This document shows positions 7,901-10,930 of a DNA stretch of 10,930 nt, one piece after another. The stretch's first letter is position 1. Each line of letters starts with the position of its first letter. Made by a program: the position numbers and the translations under genes. The notes beneath the pieces were generated by a model. It did not search any database. It was not told where the DNA came from and was given only the letters and a program-made list of their open reading frames with translations. This stretch comes from Methylobacter sp. (lineage in GTDB: Bacteria; Pseudomonadota; Gammaproteobacteria; Methylococcales; Methylomonadaceae): assembly GCA_028714995.1 (NCBI GenBank), contig JAQTLI010000056.1:1-10930 (forward strand), written 5' to 3'.

Positions 7901-9726
7901 GGCATCAGAAATCCAATTCTGGGCTTCATTGCATCAAAACTAATCCAAATCATTCCTTGATTATCAGATTTGATAGTCCCCTTTTCAAATTTATCGTCAT
8001 CCAACCAAAGGGCAATGGTATGTAAATGCTCGAGTAGTTCATTAGTGGTCCGGGCGATGATCGCCGCTCTAAAAATTGAATTTCTTTTATATATCAGGGT
8101 TAAATTATTGGCTAAATCCGTTAAATCGCTCATGCTCAGATTAACCGCTTGAGAGGTTAAATTTTTTATTTGCTCTCTCAAATCAAATATGGAATCAGCT
8201 CCCAAAATAAAAAGTTCAGTATCTTGACCTGAAGACAATAGTGCACGTTCGTCGATGCTGGATTGTAGTCTCTGTGAAGGATTGGACATTGATTCGAGGG
8301 TAACATGCGAGTTAATTCCCCCAAAGCCCATAGCTGATACGCCAATGCGAAGCTTTTTATCGTGATCTTCGATTCGACCATTTATAAGTGGATAGAGTGG
8401 GCGCGCACTTATATTAAATACAGGATTGGGCTCTTTGCAGCCTGCCAAAGGTGGAATTACACGCCTGTTGGCCGCGATAACAGCTTTTATTAAAGCTCCG
8501 ACACCGGATGCCGCTTTCGTGTGACCGATTATAGATTTAAGAGATGTAACTCCGCATATGCGATCATCTGGTTTATTAAAACGCGACATCGCCTGTGATA
8601 TACCATCTAATTCTACACGATCACCTACCGCAGTGCCGGTACCGTGCCCCTCGATAAAATCCAGCTCAATTGGACTGTAACCTGCCATTTGATACGCTCG
8701 TGATAGCGCTGTTGCTTGCCCATCTCTACTAGGCGCAGTGATCCCTCCCTTGCCATCCGATGAGATGCCCCAACCTCGAATTACCGAGTACACCTCGTCT
8801 CTGTCCCGGATAGCATCTTCAAGACGTTTCAACAAAACAAACCCGCAACCTTCTCCTGGTATAAAACCGGATGCTTGTCGATCATAGACACGCATGTCAT
8901 CCGCCGTCAATGCACCTGTCTTAGCAAATCCTATAAGTTCAAAGGTATCGAGACTAACATCAACTCCTCCTGCCAGCGCTAGATCCCATTTCCCACTCAC
9001 TAAATAGTCACTTGCAGTACAAACCGAAATAAGTGAAGATGAACATGCACCATCAACAACAAACCCTCCTCCATGTAAATCAAAATAGTTACAAACACGT
9101 CCGGCAATGGTATTAGACAGCCCCCCTTGAAGGGAATCCTCATTAACTTCTGGAAATGTAGATTTGTATTTTATTTCTAACGCGGCAGACCATTCTTCCT
9201 GAATTTGCTTCGGTATGTTTTTATCATTGAGCACTGATATTAAGCACCTTAATACATAAGGCCATCGGAGCCGCATATTGCTAGCTCGGCTTTGCTCGCC
9301 TGTAAGTGAATTTCCAACAACAACACCCATACGATCTCTAGGTAAAGTTTCTCGACTGTATCCTGCGTCATCCAAACACTGCTTAGCAACTTCAAGTGCC
9401 AACCATTGGACGATATCTGTGCTTTCAAAAGTCTTTTTTGGAATGCGCCACTTAACTGGATCAAAAGAAAAACTATCTATATATGCTGCAAGGCATGCAT
9501 AGACTTTATCTGGTGTCTTTGCGTCATTATCAAAATAATCTTCGATGGGCAAACGCTGATCCAAGAAATTTCTAAATTCTCGACGCTTACTCAGCACATT
9601 TTCCCAAAGTTCTGTCGGATTTTTTGCACCGGGATACCAACATCCCAGCCCTACAACTGCTATACCTTTCATAGTGCGAAATTCTTCGAGTCGCGCAGCT
9701 GTGTCGTCATGCTTAAAACCTGTCAT
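1951..9726 (-). CDS. pksE: Enediyne-type iterative type I polyketide synthase (PKSE) with tandem ACPs and fused C-terminal thioesterase domains
   Basis: A 2591-residue cytosolic megasynthase; known PKSEs have about 1900-2000. By family it condenses malonyl units iteratively into a linear polyene, the enediyne core precursor. Domains by residue: KS 18-480 (Cys228 in DGACSSS, His361 in GHGTGT, His402); AT about 604-945 (Ser707 in GHSLGE, His811 in GAFHS); ACP1 and ACP2 in two 100-residue repeats, 1015-1114 and 1115-1214 (Ser1055 and Ser1155 in LDSIKS); a KR structural part from about 1270 and catalytic KR 1455-1705 (VTGGAKGI, Ser1601, Tyr1614, Asn1618); DH about 1735-1995 (His1748 in HxxxGxxxxP, Asp1917, Gln1921); PPTase about 2030-2222 (GCDIE, Asp2117; WGALEAIKKA, with Leu where many Sfp-type enzymes have Lys). 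Two hot-dog domains follow, about 2260-2400 and 2436-2560; the second matches the CalE7/DynE7 thioesterase (Asn2452, Tyr2462, Arg2470). GGAG, 8 nt upstream, sets the start. All main active-site residues are present. PKSE identity is confident; the product is unknown. Confidence 0.95.
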   Translation of the reverse strand: MTGFKHDDTAARLEEFRTMKGIAVVGLGCWYPGAKNPTELWENVLSKRREFRNFLDQRLPIEDYFDNDAKTPDKVYACLAAYIDSFSFDPVKWRIPKKTFESTDIVQWLALEVAKQCLDDAGYSRETLPRDRMGVVVGNSLTGEQSRASNMRLRWPYVLRCLISVLNDKNIPKQIQEEWSAALEIKYKSTFPEVNEDSLQGGLSNTIAGRVCNYFDLHGGGFVVDGACSSSLISVCTASDYLVSGKWDLALAGGVDVSLDTFELIGFAKTGALTADDMRVYDRQASGFIPGEGCGFVLLKRLEDAIRDRDEVYSVIRGWGISSDGKGGITAPSRDGQATALSRAYQMAGYSPIELDFIEGHGTGTAVGDRVELDGISQAMSRFNKPDDRICGVTSLKSIIGHTKAASGVGALIKAVIAANRRVIPPLAGCKEPNPVFNISARPLYPLINGRIEDHDKKLRIGVSAMGFGGINSHVTLESMSNPSQRLQSSIDERALLSSGQDTELFILGADSIFDLREQIKNLTSQAVNLSMSDLTDLANNLTLIYKRNSIFRAAIIARTTNELLEHLHTIALWLDDDKFEKGTIKSDNQGMIWISFDAMKPRIGFLMPGQGAQQLAMGKMLVDRFTWAQDMLDRVDTLTQEMIGRPISPLIYPDLDRLVYNEEKEPYLRELQKTEIAQPAICFVSCLYAKFLAQLGITPDVVGGHSLGELTAFHIAGAFNEDELLALAALRGYAMANAGENLGGMVSLSCSSNKVESLLQRVKGYAVIANVNSPMQTVVSGELDALEELIIEAGINNISCKQLPVSGAFHSKLVEKAAMKLKSDMNIPLTLGNLKCSLISSTDGSFMGSGLSLRDHFATQIVSQVKFIPLVKQMRNACDLIIEVGPGKILTSLANQILEEDLGICNSVADYPSSTLSLHIALARIFTHGVDINWSVLQSNRLTRPFVPQAQRKFIDNPCERLEFSNKQNHSFDKNLKVLRDSKLNMPVNYKATSDSIIRVQAGQENDVSRNSEPKVDTSRIQAKFIDIISRRTGYPEESITLQSRLLDDLNLDSIKSGEMVAAVAEYAGVAGKIDPTQFANATVGEVISVVYKESNDGVVIDVQGSGTSSGPEPKVDTSRIQAKFIDIISRRTGYPEESITLQSRLLDDLNLDSIKSGEMVAAVAEYAGVAGKIDPTQFANATVSEVISAVYKESNDGVVIDVQGSGTFSGPESYFDTGNNPTVQFLHHKSTVVPTHSIENAKSSNGIGSFEIQMVEQPLITEGNLDTLVWKNITVTILFDHKEMDFANVLSQMFSSAGANVNFRSFDSQIQTEEVICSDNCWVIAVLPGLQEGESDEWMQITQAMGKLHKAVSLITSDTNLAIVHFNKSLISTKNQVVNTIGFASSISLERPQIRIRVLDFESRTKPEITSAILMLELQQPDPFIAATYDENLARKVRQAISYYPGKQNERSEFLTSEDVVLVTGGAKGITAECAIALAKESGAKLALVGFSPKPEKRFEGNEITDTLDRLSEMGIICNYFCCDITDLNAVKKLILQINMEIGQVSAIIHGAGRNQPKRIEQASLLQGIVEVMPKLQGIINILIALENSPLRMLVALSSIIGITGMQGNAWYAFSNEVLDNIVQRFAFEHPKTVALSIAYSVWGETGMGHRLGVVDNLSKHGVGAIPTSEGTKWFIQLLRSHTKPTPVIVAGALEGLATWRILQPSNSTDKLHFRFLEQIMAQELDVSLRAGCKLSLDVDGYLKDHNFNGSYLFPTVFGLEAMAQAATTMVGANAKTIKAIENIDLNRPIVVNNEEGTNIEFWAEAGRADFSNEKSVRVGIRCAQTGFMSDHFSSSIIFGDYDSSPDYSIYLPEYPLPIDPKLDLYGPILFQGPLFHRIKEIYALTDDCVLFTARAESFKNASEKYLTYDPFFHDALLQVVQLPLAPSIVLPIYIGRIDFFKGVEIPGSRTILANLKHKSERESSWDIFVCDSNGMLIERLTDYKVRVVRNPSKKEEFSLMSTITHTVEKQLSDLVEQTTYTNKFRKPTVCVDIWPSILKPSKEKRHEMEMPLIERTVRLELASTTVDVQKIHVDWDSYGKPYLLGSLGEQLDFSISHVGPYCLCVASHDKQGCDIELVSERTESEWFTLLVGINGELLRELIAKKQSINISGTRIWGALEAIKKASRDQIVRMTLISINEDVVLFEAVMKNTEKLSVITLPIRFCEVSYLLAFVAYKDTVNNLRIDDESHTAYLTSDNFYSCAHGARFIFDEKLKHPIYEYKFQTTFRDASSKSGYIAPSRYTEWAGKVRELVLSEIGSELVLQISTGEWGLVTNWTDLRLVDEAQAYDHILARFQLNHNVGSVIPFWCEFYKIMPDGVLQGLATVEQETTWVRVLGHGKVAPAEMPDYLDKFLSHMTQTDSITSPSSLVGQYTNMDIGEILNVVKKGPGHNKNILHTKIFATTLEESNLVGNIYYANYISWQGNLRDSYLYSIMPQLFKNTENKQEFVCLHSRINFLRDAMPFDQIRVTLRMWAVGKNGVELEFEYWRILPGNALEKLAIGYQTFVWVNRDENGKSIVIELPEVLKNSLMRESKTANSTPVFALTID
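2047..2421 (-). other. Domain: fused enediyne thioesterase (E10/TEBC, CalE7-like hot-dog fold)
   Basis: Residues about 2436-2560 of the synthase. The signature LEESNLVGNIYYANY, followed by SWQGNLRD, is nearly the CalE7/DynE7 signature. Asn2452, Tyr2462 and Arg2470 keep the spacing (+10, +18) of CalE7 Asn19, Tyr29 and Arg37, and the FEYWR segment follows at about 2528-2532. In characterised clusters this enzyme is a separate protein of about 150 residues that hydrolyses the polyene from the PKSE ACP. Here it is joined in cis and should act on the same ACPs. Confidence 0.85.
2527..2949 (-). other. Domain: additional hot-dog thioesterase-like domain, possibly degenerate
   Basis: Residues about 2260-2400, between the PPTase and the CalE7-like domain. 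It has the hot-dog thioesterase pattern SRYTEWAGKVRE, aligning with NYISWQGNLRD of the next domain. Tyr2285 and Arg2293 match the CalE7-type Tyr and Arg, but the Asn position is Ser2275. It may be a structural partner of the last domain, since hot-dog folds work as dimers or double hot-dogs. It could also be a dehydratase- or thioesterase-like domain with altered chemistry. Confidence 0.62.
3061..3579 (-). other. Domain: integral 4'-phosphopantetheinyl transferase
   Basis: Residues about 2050-2222 of the synthase. Sfp-type motifs are visible: GKPYL at about 2082-2086, FSISH at about 2096-2100, GCDIE with the metal-ligand Asp2117 and Glu2119, and WGALEAIKKA with Glu2163. Enediyne PKSEs carry this domain at the C-terminus and use it to add phosphopantetheine to their own ACP, so no separate activating enzyme is needed. 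The third motif has Leu2162 where the common WxxKE motif has Lys. Confidence 0.82.
6085..6684 (-). repeat. Tandem direct repeat, 2 x 300 bp, encoding two near-identical ACP domains
   Basis: Copy one is 6385-6684 (ACP1, residues 1015-1114) and copy two is 6085-6384 (ACP2, residues 1115-1214). Compared by eye they differ at five bases (near 6098/6398, 6155/6455, 6171/6471, 6175/6475 and 6379/6679). Three of these change residues: Gly1086/Ser1186, Val1091/Ala1191 and Ser1110/Phe1210. The unit is exactly 100 codons and includes the carrier domain plus its Gly/Ser-rich linker, so the frame is kept. The unit looks richer in GC than the flanking linkers. A recent in-frame duplication or ongoing gene conversion would explain the identity. 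Confidence 0.95.
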
Positions 9727-9734
9727 TTGTTAAA

Positions 9735-9738
9735 CTCC
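9735..9738 (-). promoter_or_regulatory. Shine-Dalgarno site of the PKS gene
   Basis: The minus strand reads GGAG, 8 nt before the ATG at 9726. This favours that start over the in-frame Met19, which directly precedes the conserved KS start GIAVVGLG. The site lies only 24 nt downstream of the stop codon of the IS630 remnant. Confidence 0.7.
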
Positions 9739-9761
9739 GATTTCTTAAATAAAGTAGAACT

Positions 9762-9839
9762 CTAGTGCTCAGTCATTCTTGTTATGTCGGATAAAGTTTT
9801 TTTCAACTTTACCCGAGCATCCTCATTAGTAACTGATGT
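9762..9839 (-). pseudogene. IS630-family transposase remnant (C-terminal stub)
   Basis: One minus-strand frame reads TSVTNEDARVKLKKTLSD and on to a TAG at 9762-9764. This is the C-terminal end of an IS630-family transposase and aligns with the stub at 1754-1840 (shared EDARVKLK, then a similar tail with DIT). Similarity between the two pieces also holds at the DNA level, including GGATAAAG and GCATCCTC on the plus strand. The upstream part is absent, because the other transposase gene starts directly against it. The remnant occupies most of the 112-bp space before the synthase, so any promoter must lie in or upstream of transposon-derived DNA. Confidence 0.7.
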
Positions 9840-10894
9840 TACGCAGCCCGTAATTTCTGCAATTCTTCATAAGCCATCTGGTTCGCCTTTATGAACAGCT
9901 TAGCCCGTAACGCGAAATAGTTGGCCTTATGCTTAATCTTCAGACACTCCAGCTTGAACACCGCGTAAATGGACATGAAAATGTGGTTGTTATTTGTGGT
10001 GACCGTGCGGATGGGTGACTTCGCCAAACCCGCATTGGATTTTAACGACTTGTGGAACTCCTCGACTTTCCACCATTTTTGGTAGATCGTGGCGACTTGT
10101 CCGCCGTTGCACGCCAAATCGCTGCATACCAGATTCAACAGGCCGATGCTGCCGTCTTTGTTTGTAAAGACCCGGCGGACGAAAAGTACCTCATGGGAGA
10201 AACCTTTCAGCCAACCGCGCACCGCCTGCTGATCCGCCAATTCCAATTGACTGCCCCGTACAAAGCGTCCTTCTTTCTTGTCTTCTTCGCTTAAGGCCAC
10301 CAAGCGGTTGTCCTTCAGTGCGCTAATAAAGTGCTTGCCTTTCTTCAGGATGAACTCGAAGTTCTCCTTCGCGGCAAACCAGCTGTCCGTCAAGACATAG
10401 CGGAACTTGATGGCGTTCGCCACGCAGGATGCTATCATTGTCCGCATCAATTCGTTCTTGGTGAACTCACTGGCCCGCTTGACCTTGCGGGTCTTCACGT
10501 CGCTGAACTGATGGGGCTTACGCACCACTTCAAAGGCGACCGGGATTGACACGCCCCCGCTATGGTACAACGCATTCAACAGGTTGATGCCCTTGACCGA
10601 CCGCCCTTTGCAGTGGTCATAATGCCAACATATGATCTCGTTCTCATCCGTCCAGGCCTTCTCCTGGATGGTATCGTCAAAGATCAGGCAACCGTCTTCC
10701 TGTTCTATTTGGCGTACCGTCGCTTTGACTTCCCCCCACAGGTCTTTGGAGGTGTATTCCCTCGCTGACAAATAACGGGGTAGTTGATCGTGGCTCATAT
10801 CTCCTTCTAACATCGCTGACAAACCGGTCGCCGTCGCAAACCCACTATTGCAGATCAGGTAGTCTGTGTATAACTCTAGCTTTTCTTTTTCCAT
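9839..10894 (-). CDS. DDE transposase, IS4/IS701-like
   Basis: A 351-residue protein with the layout of IS4-superfamily cut-and-paste transposases. The first catalytic Asp lies in FDDT (Asp73 or Asp74), the second is Asp170 in LTDSWF, and the Glu is Glu278 in a YREK-like motif (Tyr271, Trp274 in place of Arg, Glu278, Lys285). The N-terminal part, with GLSAMLEG and SHDQLPRYL, resembles a group often annotated as IS701 family. The frame is complete and the triad intact, so the enzyme may be active. The stop codon lies on the junction with the IS630 remnant. No good Shine-Dalgarno site precedes the ATG at 10894. GC content is visibly higher than in the synthase gene, which supports recent arrival. 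The family name is less certain than the DDE assignment. Confidence 0.88.
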   Translation of the reverse strand: MEKEKLELYTDYLICNSGFATATGLSAMLEGDMSHDQLPRYLSAREYTSKDLWGEVKATVRQIEQEDGCLIFDDTIQEKAWTDENEIICWHYDHCKGRSVKGINLLNALYHSGGVSIPVAFEVVRKPHQFSDVKTRKVKRASEFTKNELMRTMIASCVANAIKFRYVLTDSWFAAKENFEFILKKGKHFISALKDNRLVALSEEDKKEGRFVRGSQLELADQQAVRGWLKGFSHEVLFVRRVFTNKDGSIGLLNLVCSDLACNGGQVATIYQKWWKVEEFHKSLKSNAGLAKSPIRTVTTNNNHIFMSIYAVFKLECLKIKHKANYFALRAKLFIKANQMAYEELQKLRAA

Positions 10895-10930
10895 CTCAAA
10901 ATAATATGTTTTTTGGGAGGCGAGTGCGTA
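9840..10930 (-). mobile_element. Insertion sequence carrying the IS4/IS701-like transposase (ends tentative)
   Basis: The transposase gene fills almost the whole element. The left end is placed at 9840, because the IS630 remnant is recognisable up to about there. TACGCA at 9840-9845 is the reverse complement of TGCGTA at 10925-10930, the last six bases of the window. This would suit a short terminal inverted repeat of an element of about 1.1 kb, but similarity beyond six bases is weak and no target duplication can be checked. The element may extend past the right edge. Confidence 0.5.

Noticed and set aside
1951..9726. Polyunsaturated fatty acid synthase (PfaA) or heterocyst glycolipid synthase as the identity of the large gene
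   Set aside because: Tandem ACPs suggest PfaA, but DH and PPTase in the same chain, the FxxFxDxRLPxxDY-like KS start and the CalE7-like thioesterase fit enediyne PKSE better.
9406..9765. A 119-codon plus-strand frame across the synthase start
   Set aside because: It is antisense to the conserved KS N-terminus and the IS630 stub; its product has no recognisable features.
9785..9815. A possible minus-strand promoter (TTGAAA, 16 nt, TAACAA) upstream of the synthase
   Set aside because: The -10 element is poor and the sequence is explained as the coding end of an IS630 transposase; not strong enough to annotate.
10052..10768. Several plus-strand frames at the right end
   Set aside because: They are shadows of the transposase gene, which has an intact DDE triad on the minus strand.

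Overview
The window carries part of an enediyne-type polyketide locus. Every recognisable gene reads on the minus strand: a fragment of a secreted beta-propeller protein of the CRTAC1/UnbV type (left edge to 1715), one very large iterative type I polyketide synthase (1951-9726, 2591 residues), and an insertion-sequence transposase (9839-10894). The host looks like a moderately AT-rich bacterium with good Shine-Dalgarno sites. The DNA is unlike the high-GC actinomycete DNA in which most characterised enediyne loci lie. The species cannot be read from the window; a Gram-negative or symbiont host is only a guess.

The synthase has the order KS-AT-ACP-ACP-KR-DH-PPTase, which marks the enediyne PKSE family (integral C-terminal phosphopantetheinyl transferase, enediyne-type KS). 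It departs from the textbook PKSE in two ways. The ACP is present as two nearly identical 100-residue tandem copies (a 300-bp direct repeat with 5 mismatches by eye). The protein also continues about 370 residues past the PPTase into two hot-dog thioesterase-like domains. The last of these closely matches the normally free-standing enediyne thioesterase (E10/TEBC; CalE7, DynE7), so synthase and polyene-releasing thioesterase are fused in one polypeptide. The preceding hot-dog domain appears to have lost one catalytic-type residue (Asn to Ser).

Downstream on the same strand, 235 bp away, lies the UnbV-like gene: a signal-peptide-like start, seven Asp-rich calcium-binding loops spaced like propeller blades, and the beginning of an ASPIC/UnbV domain where the window ends. 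PKSE, thioesterase and UnbV are three of the five conserved enediyne warhead-cassette functions; UnbL and UnbU are not in the window. The synthase would make and release a linear polyene. The exported UnbV protein would act later, in a role that cannot be read from the sequence.

Both gaps beside the synthase hold decayed pieces of IS630-family transposase genes in the same orientation. The piece at 1754-1920 joins an N-terminal stub to a C-terminal stub; the piece at 9762-9839 is a C-terminal stub abutting the intact IS4/IS701-like transposase. The locus has therefore been hit repeatedly by mobile elements, and the right end of the window lies in or at the end of an insertion sequence.
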